A stretch of DNA of 64,000 nucleotides from JAVBRD01 sp031548365 (GTDB taxonomy: Bacteria; Bacillota; Clostridia; Christensenellales; UBA1750), in assembly GCA_031548365.1 (NCBI GenBank), contig JAVBRD010000010.1, forward strand, positions 1-64,000. Reading direction: 5' to 3'. The notes below the pieces were generated by a model that was given only the letters and a program-made list of their open reading frames with translations, ran no database searches and had not been told where the DNA came from. A program made the translations under genes and the position numbers. Position 1 is the stretch's first letter, and every line of letters begins with the position of its first letter. Positions 8,254 to 16,883 of the stretch are shown piece after piece.

Positions 8254-9045
8254 TTAACTGCTCCATTCCACCAGCTTTGCGCGGAGGCGGCTGTAAAACT
8301 CATGTGGCCGAAGCCGAATAAACTTAGCTTGAATGCTCGCTTGCGAAACAACGACGGAATCGCCCACGCGAAGCGGCGCGTTCATCTGTCCGTCCGCCGA
8401 GACAAGCGCGCCTTCAGGGGCGGATGTGATCATGATCCTCACAGTCGCATCGGCGGGGATCATGACCGGCCTTGCCCTGAGCGTGTGCGGAGATATCGCG
8501 ACCGCGAGCATGCACGCCATGTCGGGATAGACGACCGGCCCCCCCGCGGACAAAGCGTAAGCCGTGGACCCAGTAGGGCTTGCAAGCGCGATGCCGTCAG
8601 CAGCCAGAGAATCCATCAGCTCATCTCCAACATACACGTCAAACCGGATCAGCCGCTGGGACGCGCCCCGGTGGATGACGATGTCGTTGAGCGCAATCTC
8701 GTCCATGTTGTTTGCTGCGCATGAAAGCATCATGCGTGACGTGATCGTGTAATCACCAGAAATCAAGCGGGCGACGGCACTGTCCAACTCTTCGGCCTCG
8801 ATTTCGGATAAAAAACCAAGGCGTCCAAGGTTGACGCACAGGACCGGAATGCCGAGTGGCGCGGAGAAGCGCTGTGCGCGCAAAAAAGTGCCGTCTCCGC
8901 CAAGGGCGATCACGGCGTCAAAATGCGCGTCTGCTCGTGGAGGCGAGGCGGTGATTCCCGTGTTTTTGAGCAGAATACTCACGCGGCTGGCCGCAAGCTC
9001 GGCTTCGGCCTTGTTCGGATTGGGGTAGACACAAATGCTTCGCAC
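8254..9045 (-). CDS. nadK: NAD kinase
   Basis: NAD kinase phosphorylates NAD to NADP. The 263-residue protein has the GGDGTF motif (residues 49-54), the ALNDIVIHRG block, and the ADGIALASPTGSTAY motif that binds NAD. GTG 9045 follows AAAGGACG. It is the first gene of a six-gene minus-strand operon (nadK-argR-recN-ispG-GNAT-nucleoside hydrolase), with a promoter at 9092-9121. In many Firmicutes nadK directly follows dxs-tlyA; here those genes are near 54 kb. Confidence 0.95.
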   Translation of the reverse strand: MRSICVYPNPNKAEAELAASRVSILLKNTGITASPPRADAHFDAVIALGGDGTFLRAQRFSAPLGIPVLCVNLGRLGFLSEIEAEELDSAVARLISGDYTITSRMMLSCAANNMDEIALNDIVIHRGASQRLIRFDVYVGDELMDSLAADGIALASPTGSTAYALSAGGPVVYPDMACMLAVAISPHTLRARPVMIPADATVRIMITSAPEGALVSADGQMNAPLRVGDSVVVSQASIQAKFIRLRPHEFYSRLRAKLVEWSS

Positions 9046-9091
9046 GCGTTACGTCCTTTAAGCATCGTTGGCGATAAAAGCCTGTGACTGA

Positions 9092-9121
9092 ATTATACCA
9101 TATCAGCGAATAACGATGCAA
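9092..9121 (-). promoter_or_regulatory. Promoter of the nadK operon
   Basis: Reading leftward on the minus strand: -35 TTGCAT (9116-9121), an 18-base spacer and -10 TATAAT (9092-9097), with TGG before the -10 giving an extended -10. It lies 47 bases upstream of the nadK start and is the only good promoter between nadK and the ROK-SIS gene. Confidence 0.7.
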
Positions 9122-9155
9122 TGAGCATTCACGGGAGAGTGCACAAGCGCGCGAG

Positions 9156-10787
9156 CTAAAAAAAACGTGATTCAAGCATCGCGCACAGCGTGTGGTAGAT
9201 GGGCAGATGGCGTTCCTGAACCTCGGCCGTGTTCGATCCCGGAGCGGCGATGAGCACGTCGGCAATTTCTGCGAGGCGTCCGCCGCCCGGTCCGGTCAGC
9301 GCGATGCAGCGCATGTCAAGCGCTCGTGCAGTCAGTGCGGCGTTGACCACATTGTTTGAGTTGCCCGAAGTGGAGATCGCGATGAGCACGTCCCCCCGCG
9401 CACCGTACCCAATCACCTGCTGCGCGAAGACCATGGAGGGGTCGACGTCGTTTGAGAACGCGGTGGACAGTGCGCTGTGCTGCGTAAGCGCGATGGCGGG
9501 CAGCGCTCGCTGGAGCGAGGCGCTCGCGTTCGCTTTCACACCCTTAAATGATTCGTCGATCGCATCCGCAAGCGCGGCAGGGAGAGAACGTGGTTTCATG
9601 AAACCCTTCATTAATTCGCCCACGATGTGTTCACAGTCCGCCGCGCTCCCGCCGTTGCCGCAGAGCAGCACTTTTCCGTTGCGGTCAAAGCATGCCGCGA
9701 GCATTTCGTATGCCGCCTTTACGCTCTGTTTGAGTGGAGCGAGGTCGGGATAACGCGACAGAAGAGACGCCATGTGTGCGAAAGCCTCGTCGTCTTTGCC
9801 AGCGGGGGCAAGGGGGTCAATACCGATACCCTGGCAGGCGACGACGCAGCTCGCTAAATCGCCGATGGCGTCACCTGTTTCAGCCTCTACAACCCTGCAT
9901 GCCGCGCGGGATGAAGGCAAACACTCTCGCGAGATGACAGCCTCCATCTCCTCGCGTAGCAGTTCACCCGATCGTGTGAAGATGCTCCCGATGACGATCA
10001 GCTCGGGATTGAGCGCGTCGATGAGCGCGGCTATGCCCTGTCCGAGGCGCTTTGCGACATTTGACAGCACCGTGAGCGCTTGAGCGTCGCCCTTGCGCGC
10101 GTAATCAGCCAGAAGGCGTGCGGAGGGTGTTTCATTTGCGATGACCCAAGCGGGCGTGATGCCGGCGTTTAGCCAGTCCGCGGTCATGGATTCGGCAAAG
10201 CGCTCAATACCTCCACCGCTGCAAAAACCCTCAAACGAACCACTCTTGCCGTAGCCGACAGGCCCGTCATTCGCCAGCCGGATATGCCCGACCTCTCCCG
10301 CGTTCCCGCATGCTCCGTTGATGAGCTGTCCTTCCGCGATGATGCCCGCGCCCATGCCTGTGCCCATCGTCAGAAAAACCATGTTGCGCGTTCCCCGCCC
10401 CGCGCCCATCGTCCACTCGACGAGAGCGCACGCGTTCGCGTCATTTTGAAGGAACGCGGGTGCGTGATACCTCTCCGTCAGCATCTGTGTGATGTGAATA
10501 TCGTCCCAGCCGGGCAAGTTAGGGGGAGACTGAATGATGCCGCGGCCGGAATCGAGCGGGCTTCCGCAGCTCACGCCGATCGCCGCTATCTCCTCCGGAG
10601 CGACGGCGTTTGATTTCAGCAAATCGTCGATGGCCGCGATCATGCGTTCCCACGCGCGGTCAAAGCCGAATGCGGTTTCCGTTGGGAAGCGTCTGCGATC
10701 CGCGACGCGTATCCCGCCGTCAACGCTGGCCAGAAGCGCAGCACACTTGGTACCTCCGATATCCACCCCGATGATCATTCTGGCCAT
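9156..10787 (-). CDS. Fusion of a ROK-family sugar kinase and a GmhA-like SIS isomerase
   Basis: This 543-residue protein joins two enzymes. Residues 1 to about 320 are a ROK kinase: ATP-binding DIGGTK (9-14), catalytic Asp in LQNDANACALVEW (D116), and GTGMGAGII. The usual zinc motif C-x-C-G-x-x-G-C-x-E reads GYGKSGSFE here, so all three cysteines are gone, while the preceding His168 (EVGH) remains. Residues 340-543 are a SIS domain of the sedoheptulose-7-phosphate isomerase (GmhA) type: CGNGGSAADCEH (377-388), ISTSGNSNNVVNA and EVQERHLPIYHTLCAMLE. A combined isomerase-kinase step on a sugar phosphate is likely; the sugar is unknown. ATG 10787 follows GGAGGAACGAC. Confidence 0.86.
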   Translation of the reverse strand: MARMIIGVDIGGTKCAALLASVDGGIRVADRRRFPTETAFGFDRAWERMIAAIDDLLKSNAVAPEEIAAIGVSCGSPLDSGRGIIQSPPNLPGWDDIHITQMLTERYHAPAFLQNDANACALVEWTMGAGRGTRNMVFLTMGTGMGAGIIAEGQLINGACGNAGEVGHIRLANDGPVGYGKSGSFEGFCSGGGIERFAESMTADWLNAGITPAWVIANETPSARLLADYARKGDAQALTVLSNVAKRLGQGIAALIDALNPELIVIGSIFTRSGELLREEMEAVISRECLPSSRAACRVVEAETGDAIGDLASCVVACQGIGIDPLAPAGKDDEAFAHMASLLSRYPDLAPLKQSVKAAYEMLAACFDRNGKVLLCGNGGSAADCEHIVGELMKGFMKPRSLPAALADAIDESFKGVKANASASLQRALPAIALTQHSALSTAFSNDVDPSMVFAQQVIGYGARGDVLIAISTSGNSNNVVNAALTARALDMRCIALTGPGGGRLAEIADVLIAAPGSNTAEVQERHLPIYHTLCAMLESRFF

Positions 10788-10816
10788 GTCGTTCCTCCAC
10801 GTAAATTGATAGCCTG

Positions 10817-10845
10817 ATGATACGCCTGTGCGCGTTTTTTTTCAA
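10817..10845 (-). promoter_or_regulatory. Promoter of the ROK-SIS fusion gene
   Basis: On the minus strand: -35 TTGAAA (10840-10845), 17-base spacer, -10 TATCAT (10817-10822). It lies 30 bases upstream of the ROK-SIS start and is back to back with the cobT promoter. Confidence 0.6.
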
Positions 10846-10871
10846 CATGTGTGGGAGATTCGAGCAAAGTA

Positions 10872-10880
10872 TGCTATAAT
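10872..10880 (+). promoter_or_regulatory. Extended -10 promoter element of the cobT operon
   Basis: TGCTATAAT is a consensus extended -10 element, 25 bases upstream of the cobT ATG. No good -35 hexamer is visible at 17 bases (TGGGAG), as is tolerated for extended -10 promoters. Confidence 0.6.
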
Positions 10881-10904
10881 GCCGCGTGATAAAGGAGTGG
10901 TGAT

Positions 10905-11975
10905 ATGGGCGGCTACAAGTCAGTCAACATACCTGCGATCCATGAGCAGGCAAGGGAAAAAGCGTCCGCGCGCGCGGACAGTTTGGCGAAACCGATCGGC
11001 AGCCTGGGTCAGCTCGAACAGATCGCCATCAAGCTCGCCGCAATCACTGGAAAAGAGTTTCCGCGCGTGGCCAAGCGTGAAATTTTGGTTTTTGCTTCCG
11101 ACAACGGCGTGCACGACGAAGGCATCACTTCCGTACCGCAGTTCATCACGCGTGTGCAGGCGGAGCAAATTGCCACAGGGCGCTCGGGCGTGGGCGTTCT
11201 TGCGGCGCATGCGAATGCTCATGTCACGGTGGTTGACATTGGCGTAAAAGATGCCTGCCGCCCGCCCGTCATCAACAACAACATTCAGCGCGGAACAGGA
11301 AACATCGCAAAAGGTCCCGCGATGACAAGGGAGCAATGCGAGTCCGCCATCCACTGCGGTTTTACGCGCGCGCGTTCACTTGCAGGCATTGACGCGCTGG
11401 GGATTGGGGAGATGGGCATTTGCAACACCACAACATCCTCGGCGGTTCTCGCCGCACTCACGGGCGAAACGCTGGATCGCGTTGTCGGCATGGGTGCAGG
11501 AGTCACCCCTGAACAACTGGTCAAAAAACGTGCTTGCGTGGATGCGGCGCTGAGCGTCAACCGCCCTGACGCGTCGGATGTTGTCGACGTACTCGCCAAA
11601 GTTGGCGGGTTGGACATCGCCGCGATGACCGGCGCGTTTATAGGGGGCGCGTCTGCTCGCATTCCGCTCGTGGTCGACGGCTTTATCTCCATGGTCGCCG
11701 CGCTGTGCGCCGTGAGGATCGCCCCAAGCGTCAAGGAGTATCTGTTCGCGTCGCACCTCAGCGTCGAAGCGGGGTACGCGGTCGCTGTCGAGGCGATCGG
11801 GTTAACGCCCGTACTTGCGCTCGGGATGCGGCTTGGCGAAGGCTCGGGCTGCCCGATTATGATGCACATCATGGATGCTGCATGCGCCGTGCTCCAAGAC
11901 ATGGCACTGCTCTCGGATATCGACTTGAGCCAGAGCACGCTTGTCGACATACGCGAGCAAGAAACGCATCCATGA
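10905..11975 (+). CDS. cobT: Nicotinate-nucleotide-dimethylbenzimidazole phosphoribosyltransferase
   Basis: CobT makes alpha-ribazole phosphate, which supplies the lower ligand of cobalamin. The 356-residue protein has DSLAKPIGSLGQLE, FASDNGVHDEGIT, and GEMGICNTTTSSAVLAAL, all hallmarks of the family, and the C-terminal LGMRLGEGSGC. Length matches the family (about 350). GGAGTGGTGAT precedes ATG 10905. No other cobalamin gene is in the window, which suggests lower-ligand remodelling or salvage rather than a local full pathway. Its stop overlaps the next ATG (ATGA at 11972-11975). Confidence 0.95.
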   Translation: MGGYKSVNIPAIHEQAREKASARADSLAKPIGSLGQLEQIAIKLAAITGKEFPRVAKREILVFASDNGVHDEGITSVPQFITRVQAEQIATGRSGVGVLAAHANAHVTVVDIGVKDACRPPVINNNIQRGTGNIAKGPAMTREQCESAIHCGFTRARSLAGIDALGIGEMGICNTTTSSAVLAALTGETLDRVVGMGAGVTPEQLVKKRACVDAALSVNRPDASDVVDVLAKVGGLDIAAMTGAFIGGASARIPLVVDGFISMVAALCAVRIAPSVKEYLFASHLSVEAGYAVAVEAIGLTPVLALGMRLGEGSGCPIMMHIMDAACAVLQDMALLSDIDLSQSTLVDIREQETHP

Positions 11976-12823
11976 GATTTGCGCACGGGTTGGCTATGTG
12001 TGCAATTGCGGCACTGATGTGCGCCTGCGGCGCCATTGTTCAGCCGCCGAACACACCCGCTGCAACGCCTGTGGTGACCGCAGCTCCGACGGTCACGCCA
12101 GAGCCTATGGCCACCGCAGTTCCTACGCCATCTCCGAGTCCGTTACCAACACCAACGCCATCTCCCATATCGTCTCCAACACCCACGTCTTCTCTTGCCC
12201 CAACGCCTTCACCCCAACCTGGGCTAACCGCAAAACAGACCCCTGTGGTTGCGCCATCAATATCGTCAAGCGCGAGGGAGGATATGGCAAAGGCCGGATT
12301 GGTCGAGCTGGAGGCATTGGGGTTTGTCGTCGACATGCGGTATGCCACGGAGCGCAATTTCATCGGTCATGTGCTGTATTCAGGCTACGGCGCTTATCTC
12401 CGGTCGGAAAGCGCGGAAAAGCTGTTGGCCGCTGAGGGGTTGCTTCTGGAACAGGGGTTTCGACTGGTCGTCCTTGACGCGTACCGTCCAAGGCGCTATC
12501 AGCAGGTGTTGTGGGACGCGGTGGAAGACAAGCAATATGTCGCCAACCCAAAGAACGCGTCGCGCCACAACAGGGGCGGCGCGGTGGATGTGACGCTCGC
12601 CCTTGTCACCGGCGAGCTTTGTGACATGCCCTCGAATTATGATGAGTTCACCGAACGCGCGCACAGGGACTACAAATCCGCGTCGGATACGCAAAAAAGG
12701 CACTCCGTTATGCTCACGCGTGCTATGACGGAAGCCGGTTTTACCACCATCAGCAACGAGTGGTGGCACTTTGACGACTTGGACTGGCGCGATTTCGATG
12801 TCTTGGATGTGGATTTTCAATGA
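11972..12823 (+). CDS. VanX-type D-alanyl-D-alanine dipeptidase, predicted lipoprotein
   Basis: A 283-residue secreted peptidase. Residues 1-19 form a signal peptide ending in ALMCACG, where Cys19 is a possible lipid-attachment site (the lipobox is imperfect). Residues 25-95 are a Pro/Thr/Ser linker. The catalytic domain carries every VanX/DdpX zinc and substrate residue: Arg172 in DAYRPRRYQ, His199 and Asp206 in SRHNRGGAVDVT, Glu263 and His266 in NEWWHF. Such enzymes split D-Ala-D-Ala. An extracytoplasmic lipoprotein points to cell-wall turnover or nutrient salvage; no vanH/vanA ligase genes are nearby, so vancomycin resistance is not supported. It is coupled by ATGA overlaps to cobT and to the next gene. 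Confidence 0.87.
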   Translation: MRFAHGLAMCAIAALMCACGAIVQPPNTPAATPVVTAAPTVTPEPMATAVPTPSPSPLPTPTPSPISSPTPTSSLAPTPSPQPGLTAKQTPVVAPSISSSAREDMAKAGLVELEALGFVVDMRYATERNFIGHVLYSGYGAYLRSESAEKLLAAEGLLLEQGFRLVVLDAYRPRRYQQVLWDAVEDKQYVANPKNASRHNRGGAVDVTLALVTGELCDMPSNYDEFTERAHRDYKSASDTQKRHSVMLTRAMTEAGFTTISNEWWHFDDLDWRDFDVLDVDFQ

Positions 12824-13554
12824 CGTCTGCGGTCAAACTCAAACGCATTGTATTCGGCCTTGGGTGTGTGGTGCTGACCTTTCGTATGTGCGCGCCTTTG
12901 AAAGGCGTTCGCGCGGCTGCGCTCGAAGCAGCCATCGTCGTCTTGTTTGGCACCATGATTTGCTCCCAGCAACAGCCGATTCTGCTCCTCAGGTGGCGTA
13001 GCTGGTCGTTTTTGCCTGTCATTGCGGCGTTGCTCACATTGACGGCATTTGCAGGCGTTCATTTTTTTGCCGGGATCAGTTCTGTGTTTCTCGCGCTGGA
13101 ACAAGTCTGGATCGCGGCGCTCATTGGCGGCGTGCGGCTCATCTTTCTGCCTGCTTTGTCGTGGGATGAGAGGCTCTTTCGCTGGTTCCTGCTGGTTGAG
13201 GCAGGCATCGCGCTTACGCTTATTACGCTGTATGCGCCGCCCGCTCTTGCCCCGCTGACCATGGGCGCGGTCGCGCTGATCCAAGGCTCGGTTGTGTCTT
13301 ACGCTTGCCGCTGGGCACTCATGCCGCGTATGCGCGCCGTTGCGAGCTTCGCTCTTGCCGCGTTTGCCTTGGGCATCGCGCTCCAAGCCGCAGGCGTGTT
13401 GCTCTCAAAGGACCATTTATTTGCGTCAATCGGGTGGGCGGCGGCATGGCTTGCGTTCTCCTGCGAGGCGTTCGTCCGGAACAAAAAACCGCTTTGGTTC
13501 GGCCCAGGGCTTGACAATGCGCAGCCCGTCATGCTCAGGAAGAAGCCTTCGTAA
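12820..13554 (+). CDS. Multi-pass membrane protein of unknown function
   Basis: This 244-residue protein has about seven hydrophobic segments, including AALEAAIVVLFGTMI, FLPVIAALLTLTAFAGVHFF, ALIGGVRLIFLPAL and VASFALAAFALGIALQAAGVLL. I do not recognise a family. It starts inside the stop of the VanX-like gene (ATGA at 12820-12823) and so is translated as the third gene of the cobT operon. Its 3' end overlaps the convergent trmH-like gene by 20 bases. Codon use resembles the neighbours. Confidence 0.65.
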   Translation: MTSAVKLKRIVFGLGCVVLTFRMCAPLKGVRAAALEAAIVVLFGTMICSQQQPILLLRWRSWSFLPVIAALLTLTAFAGVHFFAGISSVFLALEQVWIAALIGGVRLIFLPALSWDERLFRWFLLVEAGIALTLITLYAPPALAPLTMGAVALIQGSVVSYACRWALMPRMRAVASFALAAFALGIALQAAGVLLSKDHLFASIGWAAAWLAFSCEAFVRNKKPLWFGPGLDNAQPVMLRKKPS

Positions 13555-14263
13555 AGTGCCACAGCCCGATTGCCGCGGCAACGGACAGGTTGAGCGAGTC
13601 AATATCTCGCGAGTGATCAATTCTCACAGGGGTGCCGAGTGCAGCAAATTCGTCGGGCAAGCCGCTCGCTTCGTTTCCGAAGATGAGCGCAAATTGCTTT
13701 GGCGCACTCACGCTCTGAAGCGCGGTCGATCCTGTGAGCATAAATGGGTAGACCTCGTGATTGGGAAATGCCTCGCGCCAGTCGTCATAGCAGGCGAAAA
13801 CACGCGTGCGGGCCGCGGAAATCGCGCCCATGGACGCGCGCACGGTTTTGGGGTGGTGGATATCGACGGCGGGTGAGATGACCGCAACGTCGCGCACGCC
13901 AAACCCGAGCGCGGTTCTGAGGATGGTGCCCACATTGCCGGAATCTGATGGGGATACGAGAACCACATGCGACGCGTCTTTTGACAGGTCGTCTTGCCAC
14001 TTTACATACGAGGTGAGCGCCCAGCAATTCTCCTTGGGCGAGAGCTTGGCAATCGTCCTATCCGATACACCGCACGGAATGCCGAGTTGGGCTGCGCGTT
14101 TGATCAGATCAAGCGCGCAGCCGCTTTCTTCTGCCTTGGAGTGCAGATATATGGCCTTTACGAGCTCCGGCCGGTGCGTTAGGAACTCGAACGAGACGAA
14201 AGGTCCGAGCGCGTACGAACACGCGTCCTCCCGTTGGTAGGGTTTCATGTGAGGCAGTTCCAT
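13535..14263 (-). CDS. TrmH/SpoU-family RNA 2'-O-methyltransferase
   Basis: A 242-residue SPOUT methyltransferase. An N-terminal substrate-binding region precedes the catalytic trefoil-knot domain, with motif 1 SDSGNVGTILRTALGFGV (N-x-G-x-x-x-R-x-A), motif 2 ALIFGNEASGLPDE, and motif 3 IDSLNLSVAAAIGL. The target is tRNA or rRNA and cannot be decided here. AGGGGGAC lies 3 bases before ATG 14263. It lies 9 bases downstream of the ABC permease gene on the same strand and is probably the last gene of that operon. It overlaps the convergent membrane-protein gene by 20 bases. Confidence 0.88.
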   Translation of the reverse strand: MELPHMKPYQREDACSYALGPFVSFEFLTHRPELVKAIYLHSKAEESGCALDLIKRAAQLGIPCGVSDRTIAKLSPKENCWALTSYVKWQDDLSKDASHVVLVSPSDSGNVGTILRTALGFGVRDVAVISPAVDIHHPKTVRASMGAISAARTRVFACYDDWREAFPNHEVYPFMLTGSTALQSVSAPKQFALIFGNEASGLPDEFAALGTPVRIDHSRDIDSLNLSVAAAIGLWHFTKASS

Positions 14264-14272
14264 TGTGTCCCC

Positions 14273-15055
14273 CTATAGTCTTGTGACGATCAGGTTGCCG
14301 GATTCATACCGCTTCATGCCCTTGTGGAAAAACCACCACGCGAAGGCGCAGTACAGCGCTGTGCACGCGATCAAGAGTGCGAGCAGGCGTATATCCGGGG
14401 AACGCGCGATGGCGAGCGGTACATGCGTGATGAACGCCGCTGGGATCAACGAGTACATGAGCGCTCGCACACCGGCTGGGTATATCCCGATCGGGTAGAT
14501 CGAAAAGTTCACGACAAACTCCAGCGCCATGGAGCCAGCGATGGATGTGTCGCCAAAGTAGAACGAGAGCGTGTGCGCCGTGATGAGGATGGCGGTGCAA
14601 ATCAGCGTTCCTGTGATGAGGCCGAGGAGGAACACGGGCAACGCGCTCCACCCCTGCGCTGTGACCGCGAAGAGGATAAAGCCGTACGCGAAGTCGCCCC
14701 ACGCGGTAAAATCGGTGCGCGAGCAAATCATACCGATGAGCGGGTCTTTGGGCTGTGTCATGTAGGTGTCCATCTCGCTTGAGATGATCAGCTGTGTCAG
14801 CCGGTTGACGTTGCCGAACACGATGTGCGTTAATCCGAACGAAGATGAGCACAGCGCCCAGATGAACATCACATCGCGGAAGTCGTACCCCCCGATGCTG
14901 CTCCCGATTTGCCCGAACGCAACCCACCAGAAGAACACAAATGAGCTGTTGTTGATGGCCATGCCGATGGCCTGCGACAGAAAGGACACGCGATATTCCA
15001 TAGCAGAGGCGAGATTAAGCTTAAAATAGAGCCAGATCAGTTTGACGGTTTTCAT
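14273..15055 (-). CDS. ABC-2 type transporter permease (second subunit)
   Basis: A 260-residue integral membrane protein with about six hydrophobic segments, including SFVFFWWVAFGQIG and FVVNFSIYPIGIYP. The N-terminus MKTVKLIWLYFKLNLASAMEYRVSF and the FRDVMFIWALCSSSFGLTHIVFGN region fit the ABC2_membrane_6 (DUF990) class of permeases, which occur as a pair with one ATPase. ATG 15055 is chosen over the in-frame 15139 start, which would run through the intergenic space into the upstream gene. Substrate unknown. Confidence 0.8.
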   Translation of the reverse strand: MKTVKLIWLYFKLNLASAMEYRVSFLSQAIGMAINNSSFVFFWWVAFGQIGSSIGGYDFRDVMFIWALCSSSFGLTHIVFGNVNRLTQLIISSEMDTYMTQPKDPLIGMICSRTDFTAWGDFAYGFILFAVTAQGWSALPVFLLGLITGTLICTAILITAHTLSFYFGDTSIAGSMALEFVVNFSIYPIGIYPAGVRALMYSLIPAAFITHVPLAIARSPDIRLLALLIACTALYCAFAWWFFHKGMKRYESGNLIVTRL

Positions 15056-15065
15056 TGCGCGCCTC

Positions 15066-15857
15066 CTAACCCCCGTGGGATTGGATCGATCGAATGCCGT
15101 TCCTGTACAAAAGGGTCGCGGCGCCTGTAGCGACAGCAATCCAGAAAAGCTGCATCGGTACTGCGTATACGAAAAAGTCCCACGAAAAGGCGACTGTCAG
15201 GCGGCACGGTGCCCAGGCGACAAAAGAAAATGGGAGGCATTTGACGATACCCTGCAGCCATTCGGGCAAAAACTCCACGGGAATGAAGGCTCCCAGCATG
15301 AACACAAGCTTCCCGTAGAGGAAGTTGAAAGCGCGGTTTTCCTCAAACTTAAACGCCGTTAAACCAAGCGCCATGGAAATCATAAGGTTGAGCGCGATGC
15401 CGAGAGCGATGCTGATGAGCGCAAACGGAAGTGTTTCAATGCGGAATCCCTCGATGGGGCCGACGTAGGCAAATCCGAGAATGATGCCCGTGCACGCCGT
15501 GACCACCATTGAAAACATGGAAGAGCCGAGCGCGGAGGACGCCTGCATCAGTATGTAGCTGCACGGGCGTGTGAGTGGGTAGGCGATTTCCCCGGTTTTG
15601 ATGTCGTTGCTCATTTGGCCAAAAATCTGTGTGCGGCTTGCATAGATGATCAGCTCGGATACGCAAACATACCACACCATCTGTGTTCGTGTATAGCCGT
15701 TGACAGCGCCGCTTCGATAGATCGCCGTCCATAGACAGAAAAACACGCTGATGAACATGCAGTAGAAGAGTGCGCCCACGATCACGTTGCTCCGGTACAC
15801 AAAGGAACCGAGTACGTTAATCCTGAAAATGGTTGCATATTTTCTGGCCGCAGTCAA
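15066..15857 (-). CDS. ABC-2 type transporter permease (first subunit)
   Basis: A 263-residue membrane protein with six predicted helices, for example VIVGALFYCMFISVFFCLW and LPFALISIALGIALNLMISM. It resembles the other permease in layout (short cytosolic N-terminus, then YRSNVIVGALFY) and forms the heterodimer expected for this exporter class. The DIKTGEIAYPLTRP segment matches the conserved loop of DUF990-type permeases. Its start overlaps the ATPase stop by four bases (ATGA), so the two are coupled. Confidence 0.82.
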   Translation of the reverse strand: MTAARKYATIFRINVLGSFVYRSNVIVGALFYCMFISVFFCLWTAIYRSGAVNGYTRTQMVWYVCVSELIIYASRTQIFGQMSNDIKTGEIAYPLTRPCSYILMQASSALGSSMFSMVVTACTGIILGFAYVGPIEGFRIETLPFALISIALGIALNLMISMALGLTAFKFEENRAFNFLYGKLVFMLGAFIPVEFLPEWLQGIVKCLPFSFVAWAPCRLTVAFSWDFFVYAVPMQLFWIAVATGAATLLYRNGIRSIQSHGG

Positions 15858-16852
15858 GCGCTCTCACCTCCGGATTTTCCGCGGAAAATGGCCTCGATGA
15901 CCTCTTCCATGGGCGGGTCTTCCACAGTGATGTCGGCAACGCCGCCTTGCTGGGTTACATATCGGAGTGCTTCGTCAATGGAGACCGCGCGCGTGTCGAC
16001 GTTGAGCCTCGCGGCGTACGCCGTTCCCTTCTCAAGCGCCACACCGATTGGCGGCGTGAGCGTCTGCGGCTCGTTAAAGCGCACGGAGATGACTTTGCGT
16101 GACAGATAGTCATGTTTGAGTTTTTTGACCGGCTCGTCAAGCACGATCTTTCCATGATCTATTACGATCGCGCGGCGGCACAGCTGTTCGACATCGCCCG
16201 CGTCATGGCTCGTCAAAAAAACGGTCGTCCCGCGCTCTTTGTTCATGGAGCGAATCAACTCGCGTATCTCTCGCTTGACGATCACGTCGAGGCCAATGGT
16301 CGGTTCGTCTAGAAACAGGATTTCGGGCTGGTGCAGGAGTGTCGCAGCGACCTCGCATCGCACGCGTTGCCCAAGCGAGAGCTTGCGCACCGGCGTCTTG
16401 AGCAGACTTCCGAGTGAAAAACGGTCGGTCAGCTCGTCGACGCGTTTGCGTAAAGACTCCTTCTCGATATCATATATCGCGCCGAGCAGTAAAAAACTGT
16501 CCATGGGCGGCAGGTGCATCCACAGCTGTGACTTTTGCCCGAAGACCGTGCCGATTTTGCGCGCGAGAGCCAGCCGCTCTGTCGTCGGGTTGTGCCCAAG
16601 TACGCTTGCGCTTCCTGAAGAGGGGTGGAGGATGCCTGTCAGCATTTTGATCGTCGTTGACTTTCCCGCGCCGTTCGGGCCGATGAACGCGAGCATGTCG
16701 CCTTGATCGACAGAAAATTCCACGCCATCCACCGCCAGAACGTGCTTATACTCCGCTTTAACTAGCGAACCGAACGCTGCTTTCAGACCCGCCTCGCGTA
16801 CCCGTGCGACAAACTCTTTCGTCAGTGCGTGTGTTTCCACCGCAGCACCCAT
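15854..16852 (-). CDS. ABC transporter ATP-binding protein (ABC-2 exporter)
   Basis: A 332-residue ATPase with Walker A GPNGAGKSTTIKML, the Q-loop region TVFGQKSQLWMHLPP, signature KLSLGQRVRCEVAA (LSLGQ rather than LSGGQ), Walker B ILFLDEPTIGLD and switch His in FLTSHDAGD. The VFGQKSQLW motif and the C-terminal extension after residue 240 are typical of the class paired with DUF990 permeases. The complex should export an unknown substrate. AGGGGGGC precedes ATG 16852. The gene heads the operon and has an unusually long leader of about 200 nt. Confidence 0.9.
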   Translation of the reverse strand: MGAAVETHALTKEFVARVREAGLKAAFGSLVKAEYKHVLAVDGVEFSVDQGDMLAFIGPNGAGKSTTIKMLTGILHPSSGSASVLGHNPTTERLALARKIGTVFGQKSQLWMHLPPMDSFLLLGAIYDIEKESLRKRVDELTDRFSLGSLLKTPVRKLSLGQRVRCEVAATLLHQPEILFLDEPTIGLDVIVKREIRELIRSMNKERGTTVFLTSHDAGDVEQLCRRAIVIDHGKIVLDEPVKKLKHDYLSRKVISVRFNEPQTLTPPIGVALEKGTAYAARLNVDTRAVSIDEALRYVTQQGGVADITVEDPPMEEVIEAIFRGKSGGESA

Positions 16853-16883
16853 GCCGACGCCCCCCTGCTATCTCGTTTTGTGT

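Noticed and set aside
11972..12823. Vancomycin-resistance vanX
   Set aside because: The enzyme is predicted to be exported and no vanH, vanA/B-type ligase or VanRS genes are adjacent, so a general D,D-dipeptidase is the safer call.
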